38,960 bases of DNA from JAGOUB01 sp964648045 (GCA_964648045.1 CAZYNU010000006.1:1-38960), one strand, 5' to 3'. Positions 1-8,386 are shown, counted from the stretch's first letter. Translations and numbers: made by a program. The notes: generated by a model from the sequence alone, not told the origin.

Positions 1-263
1 CCAAGGCTTCGGGCCTGACTCGTCGACGCTCCGCTGGCACGCTCTCGCGTGCGCTCCGCGGCGGGGCCTACCCCCTCACCCCCCGTGGCGCGACGCCCTC
101 CCACGAGCGCCTGACCCGACCGTGCGCCGGGGACGGGTAGAGAGTGGTGTGGAAAACTTCGGTTGGACTTTCCAACTGTCTACTCCGCGTTTTCCTTGAC
201 TGAGAGGCAAGCTCAAGGCGATTGAAGCGACTTGCAGGAGAGACGTATCATACTCCTCCTGAC
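1..263. other. non-coding lead region with hairpins
   Basis: No convincing gene is seen here. The first 120 bases are very GC-rich and contain a perfect 6-bp stem with a TCTC loop (GCACGC at 37-42, GCGTGC at 47-52). A second perfect stem lies at 162-176 (GTTGGA, CTT loop, TCCAAC). CATACT at 249-254 ends 9 nt before the ATG at 264 and could be the -10 box of the next gene. The region may be the end of a structured RNA or just an intergenic spacer; I cannot tell which. Confidence 0.4.
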
Positions 264-1235
264 ATGCTGACGACCGACACAACTGCGGCCCTGACGATGC
301 TCCGCTCGGCCCCGCGCATCCTGTGCGCCTGCCACAAGAACCCCGACGGCGACGCGCTCGGCTCCCTGCTGGCGCTCGTCGGACTGCTGCAGCGCGAACT
401 CCCCGGCGCGGTCGTGACAGCGCACTGCGTCGATCCCATCCCCGAGACGCTGCGCTTCTTGCCCGGCCAGGCGATCGTGCGCCGCGACCTCGACGCGCAG
501 CCCGGCGACCTGGTGGTCTGGCTCGATGCTGCCGACCGCCAGCTGACCGGCTACCTGGACACGCACCCCGAGCTCTTCGACGGCACCGTCGCCACGCTCG
601 TCCTCGATCACCACCACAAGAACCCGCGCTTCGGCACCGAGAACCTGGTGCTCAACGCGTCCTCCACCTGCGAGATCGTGGCGGCGCTGGCGCGCGACTG
701 GGGCTGGTCGCTCACGCCCGACATCGCCACCTGCCTGCTCACCGGCGTCCTCACCGACACCGGCGGCCTGCTGCACAGCAACACCACGGCCGGCGTCTAC
801 CGCCTGGTCTCAGACCTGCTGCGCGCCGGCGCCCGCCAGCAGCAGATCGTCCAGGCCGTCTTCCGCACAGCCAAGCTCTCGACGCTCCGTCTCTGGGGCC
901 GCGTGCTGGAGAAGATCTCCGTCACCGAGGACGGCGGCGCCATTTCGGCCGTGACGGAAGGGGACTTCCGCGCCACCGGCGCCGACCCCACCGAACTCTC
1001 TGGCGCCATCGACTACGTGAATGCGGTGCCGGGCATGCGCTTTTCGATGGTACTCTCGGAACGCGGAGGTCAGGTGAAAGGGTCGCTGCGCACGCTGCGC
1101 GACGATGTGGACGTGAGCGCGATGGCCGCGCAATACCCGGGCGGTGGCGGGCACAAGAAAGCCGCCGGCTTCTCGGTGGACGGCAAGTTGAAGCAGGAGG
1201 TGAATTGGAAGGTGGTGGAAGGGCAGGCCGCGTAA
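264..1235 (+). CDS. nrnA: DHH/DHHA1 phosphoesterase (NrnA-like)
   Basis: About 323 aa. The N-terminal DHH domain has NPDGDALGS near residues 26-34 (metal-binding Asp pair), a DAAD motif, and the eponymous DHH in LDHHHKN near residue 115. The C-terminal DHHA1 domain ends with the glycine-rich GGGGHKKAAG. Family members are Mn-dependent nanoRNases that finish degradation of 2-5 nt RNAs and can dephosphorylate pAp; a cyclic-dinucleotide or other DHH role is possible. I chose ATG 264 because residues from there align with the family start. A TTG at 222 in the same frame is an alternative and would add 14 residues. No Shine-Dalgarno is positioned for ATG 264. The gene stands alone and ends just before a terminator belonging to the opposite-strand neighbour. 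Confidence 0.88.
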   Translation: MLTTDTTAALTMLRSAPRILCACHKNPDGDALGSLLALVGLLQRELPGAVVTAHCVDPIPETLRFLPGQAIVRRDLDAQPGDLVVWLDAADRQLTGYLDTHPELFDGTVATLVLDHHHKNPRFGTENLVLNASSTCEIVAALARDWGWSLTPDIATCLLTGVLTDTGGLLHSNTTAGVYRLVSDLLRAGARQQQIVQAVFRTAKLSTLRLWGRVLEKISVTEDGGAISAVTEGDFRATGADPTELSGAIDYVNAVPGMRFSMVLSERGGQVKGSLRTLRDDVDVSAMAAQYPGGGGHKKAAGFSVDGKLKQEVNWKVVEGQAA

Positions 1236-1239
1236 ACAT

Positions 1240-1270
1240 AAAAAAGACCCCGCACTCGGTGAGCGCGGGG
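1240..1270 (-). terminator. Rho-independent terminator of the minus-strand unknown gene
   Basis: Read on the minus strand, CCCCGC (1270-1265) pairs with GCGGGG (1253-1248) and is followed by a T-rich run (complement of 1240-1245). It lies 18 bp past the stop of the gene at 1288-1791 and may also serve the convergent nrnA. Confidence 0.8.
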
Positions 1271-1287
1271 CGAAGGGGTCGGGCAGA

Positions 1288-1791
1288 TCACGACTGCCAG
1301 CCGGCCATGAGGCAGTCGTTCACGAGCGCGGTGATCTCCTGCGTTCGTTTAGCAGGCATCGTCTGCAACGGTAACGTGAGCGTGTGGAAGGCGTAGGTGT
1401 CGGCTTCGGCTACGACGATCTCGCAGGTGCCACGAATTATGGTGCCGCTCGTCGCTAAGGCGACCATCACACCGGGCTGATGCTCGTAGATGAACCCGGC
1501 GGACTGCAATCCGACGGTGGCGGTGCGGATCTGCGCGTACCACTTTCCGTTAACGAGAGCGGTGTCCTGGCGCTGGTGGCGGATCACCCAGCCGGCCGCG
1601 CACAGGGCGCTCAGAATCGGTTTGAGATCGGGGATCATGTCCCAGATGCGCCCGAGCAGCTTCGCGCCGTCGGCGCTGAGCTTCAGTTCGCGGATGAGCG
1701 CGCCGTCCGGCATCTGCGCCGGGGGCTCGGTCAGCAAGCTGACCTGGGGCCGGTCGTTGTCGACCGGCTGGATGAGGAAGACGGGTTTCAT
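1288..1791 (-). CDS. hypothetical protein with its own classical promoter
   Basis: 167 aa, not recognised. The start at 1791 is supported by AGGAGA 9 nt upstream, the clearest Shine-Dalgarno in the window. The sequence begins MKPVFLIQPVDND; no signal peptide, membrane helix or metal motif is seen. It looks like a compact soluble protein of mixed alpha/beta composition with regular aromatic residues. The gene is a self-contained unit: near-consensus -35/-10, a 5' hairpin, Shine-Dalgarno, and its own terminator. This differs from the leaderless or Shine-Dalgarno-less neighbours and may indicate a transferred or strongly regulated gene. Function unknown. Confidence 0.6.
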   Translation of the reverse strand: MKPVFLIQPVDNDRPQVSLLTEPPAQMPDGALIRELKLSADGAKLLGRIWDMIPDLKPILSALCAAGWVIRHQRQDTALVNGKWYAQIRTATVGLQSAGFIYEHQPGVMVALATSGTIIRGTCEIVVAEADTYAFHTLTLPLQTMPAKRTQEITALVNDCLMAGWQS

Positions 1792-1822
1792 AGCGGAGCA
1801 TCTCCTGTCCGGTGGTTTCAAG

Positions 1823-1846
1823 ATCCTCTGCGTGGTTGCAGAGGAT
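1823..1846 (-). promoter_or_regulatory. perfect 9-bp hairpin at the predicted mRNA 5' end
   Basis: ATCCTCTGC (1823-1831) and GCAGAGGAT (1838-1846) form a perfect inverted repeat with a 6-nt loop. The predicted transcription start from the -10 box at 1856-1851 falls at this hairpin, so it would cap the mRNA. It could be a stabilising 5' stem or an operator. Confidence 0.55.
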
Positions 1847-1850
1847 GAAT

Positions 1851-1878
1851 ATCCTAGAATATTTTTTTTAAACGTCAA
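1851..1878 (-). promoter_or_regulatory. sigma70-type promoter for the 1288-1791 gene
   Basis: On the minus strand TTGACG (1878-1873) is followed by a 16-bp A/T-rich spacer and TAGGAT (1856-1851). This is the best -35/-10 pair I noticed in the window. Confidence 0.65.
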
Positions 1879-1921
1879 ATATGACCGGGCTCGGTTGTGC
1901 CTTGGTCATTCCTGTCCCTTT

Positions 1922-4093
1922 TTACTGTTTTGGCTCTTCCGGCACGGCCGGAGCCTCGGGGGCGGTGGTTTCAGCAGGAGGGGCTTTGGCGGTGGTGTCA
2001 GTGTTGGCGTCCGGAGCGACGGGTGCGGGGGCGCTCGGTGTGGCAGCTTGAGTGTTTGGAGTCGGCAGCGGCTCGGTTAGGCCTGGTACGGCGGGTTGCG
2101 GCTCGCGCGGGTCCGGCATGGTACCGGCCGGCGTGGGGGCCACGGGCGGTACGGCGGCACTCTGGGCGGCAGCGGCTTCTAGTTCGGCCTTCTGCTCGGC
2201 GGGTACCGCTACGACTTGGAGTTTTTCAAGTTTGCCTTTGCGGGCCTTCTCGGCCGTGGCGGCGGCTTGCTGGGCCATTACTTCTTCTGGCTTGGTGGTG
2301 ACGAAGGCTGCCTCCTCGGGGCTGGCGATCACCTCCATGGCCACGTGTTTGTAGCCGGCGAAGAGCACGCCCTGGCCGACGTCCGAATTGAGGAGGGCGT
2401 ACTTCTCGCCGTCCGTCAGGTAGAAAAGCTTCTGCAGCGAGTCGATGGTTGCCGGCGACTGCTTGAGCAGGAACTGCATCGACGAGTTTGTGATGATGGG
2501 GCGGCCGTACTGCGACTCTACGAAATCATCCACGTCCTGCGTGATGGTCGTCACGCCCAGGTAGTACTTGCGCGCGCGCTTCACGATGCCGAAGAGGAAG
2601 CGGGCGGAATCCTCGTACTGCATCAGGTTCCAGGCTTCGTCGATCACCAGGATGCGCTTCTTGAGCTCGGCGCGGATGCGGTTCCAGAGGAAGTTTAGGA
2701 CGATGTAGATGGCGATCGGGCGGAGTTGGTCTTCCAGGTCGCGGATCTGGAAGACGACCAGTTGATTGCCCAGCTCCACGTTCGTCTTCTGGTCGAAGAG
2801 GCCGGCGAACGAGCCTTTGGTGTATTTCTGCAGCGTCTGCGCCATCTGTTCGCCGCCCTCGGTGGTGGAGAGTACGTCCACCAGCTGGCCGAGCGTGGGC
2901 GGCTCCAGCTCGCCAGGATTCTCCGTTTGCAGCGTGATGCCCGAAAGCGCGTAGGTGTCGAGAATGGCTTTATCGAGGATGCCGTCTTCGGCCGGCGTGA
3001 TGGCGCCAAGCATCAGCTTGAGCAAGCCGTGCAGGTTGATCACGGCCGCGCGCAGCACTTCGCCCTGTCCGGCGTCGTCGCCGCGAATGGCAGCAGGCAG
3101 ATCGAAGGGGTTGATGCGCTGCGAGCTTTGGATGGAGAGCGGCACGAACGAGCCGCCGACGGCCTGGCACAGGCCCGTGTATTCGTTTTCTGGGTCCACC
3201 ACGAGCACCTCGGTGCCGATCATCAAATGACGCAGAATCTCCAGCTTGGCCGTGAACGACTTACCGGCACCGGAGGTGGCGAAGATGTTTGAGTTGGCGT
3301 TGGGGAGGTCGAAGCGGTCGAAGATGATGAGCGACGAGTTGTGGCGGTTGAGTCCGTAGAGAATGCCGTGGTCGTCGGTGAGGTCGGAGCTGGAGAAGGG
3401 GAAGCTCGTGGCCAGCGGCGACGAGTTCATGTTGCGGTTGATCTCAATCTCGTCCTGGCAGAGGGGAAGCGTGCTCGTCCAGGCGTGCTCCATTTGGAAC
3501 ATCGCCGGCTTGGTGAGAATGAGCTTGCCACCGAGGATGGACTCAATGTCGGTCTGCACCTTTTTCAGGTGCTCGGCATCGTCAGCGTAGATCGAGACGT
3601 ACATCCCAAACTGGTAGAGCTTCTCGGCGCCGCGGGCGAGGAGGTCGCGCAGTTCTTCAGCGTCCTGCAGGGCTGCTTCCAGCGTGGGATCACGGACAAT
3701 GCCGCGCTGCTCGAGCATGCGGATGGACGAGCGCAATTCCGCCACCTTCTTACGGAGCATCTTCATGATTGCCTTGTTGCTCGACGGATAGATGAAGTGG
3801 CTGACGTCGATGGTGGCATTGAGATTCACGAGCTGTGCCAGCCAGTTGGGGTAGATGAACTGCGGCCAGTTATAGGCGTAGAGCGTGCGTACGAGCTGGT
3901 CACCTAGCACTAGTTCTTTCTTGCGCACTTCCATGGCCGACGGCGCGATGACGTCGAGCATCTTCTGCAGACCCTCCTCGTAGCTTTTGAGAATCTGCTT
4001 TTCGTCGTTCGTCAGGCGTTCATCTTCACTCTCTTTCAGCACCGAGGCGGCGTCGCGCTCAATCCCGAGCAGCTCATCGAGGGCCCTGAGCAC
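1922..4093 (-). CDS. VirB4/TraC-like conjugation or pilus ATPase
   Basis: 723 aa from the conventional GTG start at 4093. Walker A (ATSGAGKS, about residues 272-279) and Walker B (LVIDEAW) mark a P-loop ATPase of the VirB4/TraC type, which powers type IV secretion or pilus assembly at the inner membrane. The N-terminal part is helical and lacks a clear transmembrane segment. The last ~110 residues are a Pro/Ala/Thr-rich low-complexity tail. The open frame extends upstream, without ATG, GTG or TTG, to an ATT at 4159. That codon lies exactly 6 nt after a TACAAT box, so the true protein may be 745 aa. No VirB6, VirB8 or relaxase gene lies beside it; a VirB2-like pilin is about 25 kb away. In such genomes this family is usually linked to DNA uptake or surface pili rather than proven conjugation (inference). 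Confidence 0.88.
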   Translation of the reverse strand: MLRALDELLGIERDAASVLKESEDERLTNDEKQILKSYEEGLQKMLDVIAPSAMEVRKKELVLGDQLVRTLYAYNWPQFIYPNWLAQLVNLNATIDVSHFIYPSSNKAIMKMLRKKVAELRSSIRMLEQRGIVRDPTLEAALQDAEELRDLLARGAEKLYQFGMYVSIYADDAEHLKKVQTDIESILGGKLILTKPAMFQMEHAWTSTLPLCQDEIEINRNMNSSPLATSFPFSSSDLTDDHGILYGLNRHNSSLIIFDRFDLPNANSNIFATSGAGKSFTAKLEILRHLMIGTEVLVVDPENEYTGLCQAVGGSFVPLSIQSSQRINPFDLPAAIRGDDAGQGEVLRAAVINLHGLLKLMLGAITPAEDGILDKAILDTYALSGITLQTENPGELEPPTLGQLVDVLSTTEGGEQMAQTLQKYTKGSFAGLFDQKTNVELGNQLVVFQIRDLEDQLRPIAIYIVLNFLWNRIRAELKKRILVIDEAWNLMQYEDSARFLFGIVKRARKYYLGVTTITQDVDDFVESQYGRPIITNSSMQFLLKQSPATIDSLQKLFYLTDGEKYALLNSDVGQGVLFAGYKHVAMEVIASPEEAAFVTTKPEEVMAQQAAATAEKARKGKLEKLQVVAVPAEQKAELEAAAAQSAAVPPVAPTPAGTMPDPREPQPAVPGLTEPLPTPNTQAATPSAPAPVAPDANTDTTAKAPPAETTAPEAPAVPEEPKQ

Positions 4094-4165
4094 GGTGCTC
4101 GAGCGAGATTTTGGGTCGGCGGGAGCCGGGGCCGGGGTGAGGGTGGGAGTGTCGGAAATCCTCTT

Positions 4166-4171
4166 ATTGTA
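4166..4171 (-). promoter_or_regulatory. TACAAT -10 box of the virB4-like gene
   Basis: TACAAT on the minus strand, with TTGTTG (4194-4189) 17 bp upstream as a possible -35. The first base expected to be transcribed is the A of the in-frame ATT at 4159. Confidence 0.55.
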
Positions 4172-4198
4172 GCACAGAACGCCTTCTTCAACAATCGC

Positions 4199-5050
4199 TC
4201 AGAAGTCGCGGAATGGGCTCTGCTTGCTGCTGCGAGACCCGCTACTCGTCTGAAGGACGCCCAAATTGCCCGTTTCCGGCAAATCAACCACTTTTAAGCC
4301 GGCAATGAGCACTTCACGGTTGGCTTCGATGGCCGTCTTGCGGGCCACGGCCACGCCCCCAATGGTGCCGAGGGCTTTTTGGGCTTCCTTGTCGGCCTGT
4401 AGTTGGCGGTCAATCTCATCTTGGCGGGCTTGCGCGGCATCAAGCTTGGCTTGGATTTCGCCAGCGACTTGAAAATTGCTGCTCTGCGTAGCTTCCTTCT
4501 GGCTTTTACCTAGGGCGGTAATGTTGGCCTGCACCGTTTTTCGCTCGTCGGTGAGACTGACGATTTCGGCGGCGAGCGCATCGTTGGTGCGAGCGCCTTT
4601 CTGGATGATCGCATTCAGATCGCGCACATAGTCGTCGAGGGTTTTGGCGCGGTCAGTCGATCGGTTGAGAAGATCGGAGACGTCGAGATTGGCGGCGAGT
4701 TGTAATTCTTGCATCACGCTGTAGACCGTCGCGGCAGAACCGGCCACGGGATCGTTCAGTTCATCGATGCGCTGCTGTGCGCGGATACCCATGAGTGCCG
4801 ACTGCGCCAGGCTGAGGCTGCGGCTGTCTAGGTAGTCGGCGGCGAATACGCCCATCATCGCGGCCGGGCGGCCGGACTGGGCGAGGAGCGAATCGGTGCC
4901 ACTCAGCGCCGTGGCGTGGCCGACGGCCTCAAGCACGGGCAGCACGGCCTGCACTGCGCCGGTTCCAGAGATCGGTGCCGGCTTCGACGAACACGCCGCT
5001 AGAAGCAGTAGGGCCGGGACGAGAAAGGAGGAACGTCGCACGGTTCTCAT
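4199..5050 (-). CDS. lipoprotein with a long helical domain
   Basis: 283 aa. A lipoprotein signal peptide is evident: MRTVRRSS, a hydrophobic stretch, then LLLAACSS with the lipobox Cys near residue 20. The mature protein is Ala-rich, and its second half (about residues 130-240) is Gln/Glu/Lys/Ala-rich and probably a coiled coil. Start 5050 was chosen because it gives the signal peptide directly. It should be exported and lipidated by Lgt, which is encoded in this window. It lies 27 bp upstream of the predicted virB4 promoter and is on the same strand, so co-expression with the ATPase is possible. No known family was recognised. Confidence 0.75.
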   Translation of the reverse strand: MRTVRRSSFLVPALLLLAACSSKPAPISGTGAVQAVLPVLEAVGHATALSGTDSLLAQSGRPAAMMGVFAADYLDSRSLSLAQSALMGIRAQQRIDELNDPVAGSAATVYSVMQELQLAANLDVSDLLNRSTDRAKTLDDYVRDLNAIIQKGARTNDALAAEIVSLTDERKTVQANITALGKSQKEATQSSNFQVAGEIQAKLDAAQARQDEIDRQLQADKEAQKALGTIGGVAVARKTAIEANREVLIAGLKVVDLPETGNLGVLQTSSGSRSSKQSPFRDF

Positions 5051-5114
5051 GGTATCACATTTGATACTTACGGCACCCCCATGGATGACTCGTCGTCTTT
5101 CATCCCTCAACCGG

Positions 5115-5163
5115 GCGGCCTGTTTCTTTCGCCACTTTCTTTGCGCCAAAGAAAGTGGATACC
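5115..5163. repeat. 49-bp interspersed palindromic repeat, copy 1
   Basis: Contains a perfect inverted repeat with 12-bp arms (CCACTTTCTTTG at 5132-5143, CAAAGAAAGTGG at 5147-5158) and a 3-nt loop. The whole 49-bp unit recurs in the opposite orientation at 38878-38926 with 47 of 49 identities. It lies in the divergent region between the lipoprotein gene and argS. There is no T-run after the stem, so it is not an obvious terminator. Confidence 0.85.
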
Positions 5164-5243
5164 GAAATTTTCCTCCTCTTTCAAAAGCCTTTTGAACTGG
5201 TACAGTACCGCTCGAACAACTGAGTATCATATTTGTTCAAGCA

Positions 5244-6941
5244 ATGTCTCTTCCCCTCTCTCAAGCAGCGGCTGATCACCTCGCTTCTGCCTATGGATTG
5301 GTGGGTGTAGAGGTGCCGTGGCAGCCGCCGAGCGACGCGCAATTTGGCGATGTCTGTACGCCGGTAGCGCTCAAGCTCGGTAAGCAGTTGCAGAAGAATC
5401 CAAAGGAGATGGCGCAGTCGTTGGCCGAGGCGTTGGCCTCGCATCCCGATGTGGAGAAAGCCGATGTGGCCGGTCCGGGTTACGTGAATGTGACGCTCAC
5501 TGCTCCAGCGCTGCTCGCTGGATTGACCGATACACTTGCTTCCCTGCAGCCGAAGAGTGCCAAAAAAGGCGCCGCGCCGGTGATCGTGGAGTACTCGCAG
5601 CCCAACATCGCCAAGCCGCTCGGCATCCACCACATCATCGGTACCGTGGTGGGCCAGGCCGTCGGCAACCTGTATGAGCATGCTGGCGAGACGGTCATTC
5701 GCTGGAATTATCTCGGCGATTGGGGGACGCAGTTCGGCAAATTGGCCGTTGCTTACGCCAAGTGGGGGACGAAGCCTCCCAAAGACTGCACGCTTGATGA
5801 AATGCTCGAGCTGTATGTCATGTTTCACCGCCAGGCCGAGTCATACCCGGAATTAGAAGATGAGGGGCGCGCGGCCTTCCGAAAGCTTGAGCAAGGAGAC
5901 AGGGACATGCGCGAATTCTGGCGCCAGGTGGTGGCTGTCACGAAGCAGTCGTTGCAATCGATCTACGATCGGCTCTCAGTGCGTTTCGATCTCGATTTGG
6001 GCGAGAGCTTCTACGAAGACAAGATGACTGCGGTGATCGAGGAAGGAAAGAAGAAAGGTGTGTTTCAGGAAGGGGAGGGAGGTTCGCTCATCGCCGTCTT
6101 TCCCGAGGAGAGTAAGTTGCCGCCCTATCTGATTGTGAAAGGTGACGGCGCGACACTCTACTCCACTCGTGATTTGGCGCAGATGAAATACCGCATGGAA
6201 GAGTATGCGCCGAAGGCCGTGTACATCCTGACGGACATCGCCCAGAAGCTCCACTTCGAGCAGTTGGTGGCCACCTGCGGACAGCTTGGCTGGACGCTGC
6301 CAACTTTCGAGAATGTGCTGTTTGGCCGTATGCGCTTTGCCGATGGCAAAATGAGCACGCGCAAGGGGACCGTCCTTAAATTGGAGCATGTGCTCGACGA
6401 GGCGGTGGAGCGTGCGCGCGATGTCATCAAGGAGCGTGGTGAGGCGATCCAGACCGATGATCCGGAGGTGTTGGCAGAAATGATCGGCGTGGGTGCGTTG
6501 GTCTTTGGCATCCTTAGTCAGAATCGAAAGATGGAGCTGGTGTTCGATTGGGAGAAGTTTCTCTCTTTCGATGGCGTCAGCGCCCCGTACTTGCAGTACT
6601 CCTACGCCCGCGCCAAGTCGGTGCTGCGCAAGGCTGGGGGCGATTCGTTCCCGTTACCTTCCCAAGTACCCACGTTGGAAGCGCACGATCGCGCTCTTGT
6701 GGCTGCCTTGCGCACTTTCCCAGAGGCTTTGGCGGCGGCCACCCACGAGCGTTTGCCGCACACGCTGGCCCAGTATTTGATTCGTCTCAGTCAAGAGTTC
6801 AACGCCTTCTACGGTGCGGCACCCATCCTGACTAGCGAGGGGCCAACGCGAGTTTTGCGTCTTCACCTCACGTCTGTCACTGCGTCCGTCCTGGAGACTG
6901 GCGCTAGACTACTCACGCTCAAGCTTCCTGAACGCATGTAA
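5244..6941 (+). CDS. argS: arginyl-tRNA synthetase
   Basis: 565 aa, within the usual class I ArgRS range. It charges tRNA-Arg. The N-terminal Arg-tRNA-synthetase domain is followed by the catalytic core beginning PVIVEYSQPNIAKPL, with the family block WNYLGDWGTQFGKL and the KMSKS-type loop KMSTRKG. The C-terminal anticodon-binding (DALR) domain ends the protein. The HIGH signature is unusual: where ArgRS normally reads HVGH after NIAKP, this protein reads GIHH. ATG 5244 has no Shine-Dalgarno; a TATCAT box lies 13 nt upstream. An 11-nt C/T-only gap separates it from the next gene, so they are probably co-transcribed. Confidence 0.97.
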   Translation: MSLPLSQAAADHLASAYGLVGVEVPWQPPSDAQFGDVCTPVALKLGKQLQKNPKEMAQSLAEALASHPDVEKADVAGPGYVNVTLTAPALLAGLTDTLASLQPKSAKKGAAPVIVEYSQPNIAKPLGIHHIIGTVVGQAVGNLYEHAGETVIRWNYLGDWGTQFGKLAVAYAKWGTKPPKDCTLDEMLELYVMFHRQAESYPELEDEGRAAFRKLEQGDRDMREFWRQVVAVTKQSLQSIYDRLSVRFDLDLGESFYEDKMTAVIEEGKKKGVFQEGEGGSLIAVFPEESKLPPYLIVKGDGATLYSTRDLAQMKYRMEEYAPKAVYILTDIAQKLHFEQLVATCGQLGWTLPTFENVLFGRMRFADGKMSTRKGTVLKLEHVLDEAVERARDVIKERGEAIQTDDPEVLAEMIGVGALVFGILSQNRKMELVFDWEKFLSFDGVSAPYLQYSYARAKSVLRKAGGDSFPLPSQVPTLEAHDRALVAALRTFPEALAAATHERLPHTLAQYLIRLSQEFNAFYGAAPILTSEGPTRVLRLHLTSVTASVLETGARLLTLKLPERM

Positions 6942-6952
6942 CCCTCCCCTCC

Positions 6953-8386
6953 ATGTCCCACTCTTCATCATCCCGTCACCCGGCTTCCGTCACCATTCTC
7001 CTGGCGATCGCTGCGGGTCTTGCTCTGAGCGGTTGTTCCTCAAACAGCGCGACGGACGACAAGGAATTCGTCTTCACCGCCGACGACGCCGCACGCTTCG
7101 ATCAATTGGTGCGTGCGTCCGATACCGATGCCACGGGCGCGGTGCTGGGCGTACAACTCTCGTCGTCTTCGTCTTCCGCCTTTGCTGGTACCGGGGTCAC
7201 GCTGACCGCCCTGCCGCCGAGCGCGACGGGTGCCGTTTTGACGGCCATCGATCCGGCCTTGGTGTCGCGTTGGAACGCCGTGCGTGCCGAGGCCGATGCC
7301 AGCGATGGTAAAGATCGCGTGACCGTCACCAATGCCTTCGTAAACCTGCGTGAGCGTGCCGATAGCGATTCCAAGCTGCTTGTACGCATCAATCAGGGCA
7401 CGGTTCTCGACCTGGTGGAGTTGCCGAATGCTGCCTGGGCGCGCGTGCGCACGCCGGCCGGCCAAGAAGGTTTCGTCTCGTTGCAGTATGTGTCGCTACT
7501 TGTCAGCTCCGACAAACTGGAAGAAGTGAAGAAGCGCTACGATGGCCTGCTGTTCGTCGACTTCGCCTTTCTGAACGTGCGCGCTACCGCCGACAAGACC
7601 GGTGAGAAGCTTGGCGAATTGCCTGGTCAATCCTTCGTGCGGCCGCTCTCCGTCAATGGTCAGTGGGCGCAGGTGCCGTTTAACGGCAAGACTGGCTTCG
7701 TCTCCACGCAGTATCTCAAGGCCTTCCTGCCGCCGATGACGGTGCGCCAGGAGAGCTTCGATGTTCCGGTGCTCCAGTATAACGCGTCGCAGACCGGCGC
7801 GGCCGAGGCGCTGGGGACGCACATCAAGCGGCTCAAGGCCGACGGCGTGACGTTGCTCACTCTGAAGGAATTCGGATCGATGGTGGAGAAGGGGGCCACC
7901 GTTCCCGCCAAGTCAGCCATTTTGACCGTGATTGGCGTTACACCTCAGGCTATCGGACCGGCGGCCAGCGCCATTCGCACCGCTGGTGCCACGGCGACGC
8001 TCTTCATTCAGACGAAGGACGTGAGTTTGAGCGGCATTACGCAGCAGACAATCAATGCACTTGGCGTGCAGGGCTTCGACATCGCTTCGGCCGGTCACAC
8101 CGGCGACGACTTGCGCTCGCTCACCGACGCGCAGCTTGATTTGGAGCTTCGCCAGAGCCGTCAGCTGCTTCAAGAGGCCGGGGCTGATGTGCAATCCGTG
8201 TCGTACCCACAGGCTGGGGTGAATGATCGTGTCATGCAGCGCGCAGCTGCCGCGGGCTATCTGTTCGGCGTTGGCGGCTCACCCGAGAAAACGTTCCGCC
8301 GCGCGCAATTCCTGCGCTTACCGAGTCTGCCGATCGCCACGAGCATGCTCCCCGAAGAGGTTTCGAGGCTGGTCATCGGGCAGTGA
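6953..8386 (+). CDS. lipoprotein: two SH3b domains plus degenerate polysaccharide-deacetylase fold
   Basis: 477 aa. A lipoprotein signal ends in LALSGCSS (Cys near residue 28). Two bacterial SH3 domains follow at about residues 122-183 and 198-260, each with the NLR/NVR...GQEGFVS or GKTGFVS pattern; such domains bind peptidoglycan. The C-terminal ~210 residues resemble the NodB polysaccharide-deacetylase fold. The metal-binding motifs are eroded: the usual TFDD is replaced by LTVIGV, and the H-x3-H pair survives only as one His in SAGHTGDD. It is probably a wall-bound, non-catalytic binding protein. The leader before ATG is CCCTCCCCTCC, with no Shine-Dalgarno. Confidence 0.75.
   Translation: MSHSSSSRHPASVTILLAIAAGLALSGCSSNSATDDKEFVFTADDAARFDQLVRASDTDATGAVLGVQLSSSSSSAFAGTGVTLTALPPSATGAVLTAIDPALVSRWNAVRAEADASDGKDRVTVTNAFVNLRERADSDSKLLVRINQGTVLDLVELPNAAWARVRTPAGQEGFVSLQYVSLLVSSDKLEEVKKRYDGLLFVDFAFLNVRATADKTGEKLGELPGQSFVRPLSVNGQWAQVPFNGKTGFVSTQYLKAFLPPMTVRQESFDVPVLQYNASQTGAAEALGTHIKRLKADGVTLLTLKEFGSMVEKGATVPAKSAILTVIGVTPQAIGPAASAIRTAGATATLFIQTKDVSLSGITQQTINALGVQGFDIASAGHTGDDLRSLTDAQLDLELRQSRQLLQEAGADVQSVSYPQAGVNDRVMQRAAAAGYLFGVGGSPEKTFRRAQFLRLPSLPIATSMLPEEVSRLVIGQ

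Noticed and set aside
323..1396. Long plus-strand open frame overlapping nrnA
   Set aside because: Arg/Ala/Pro-rich translation typical of an off-frame shadow in GC-rich DNA; the nrnA frame carries the DHH motifs.
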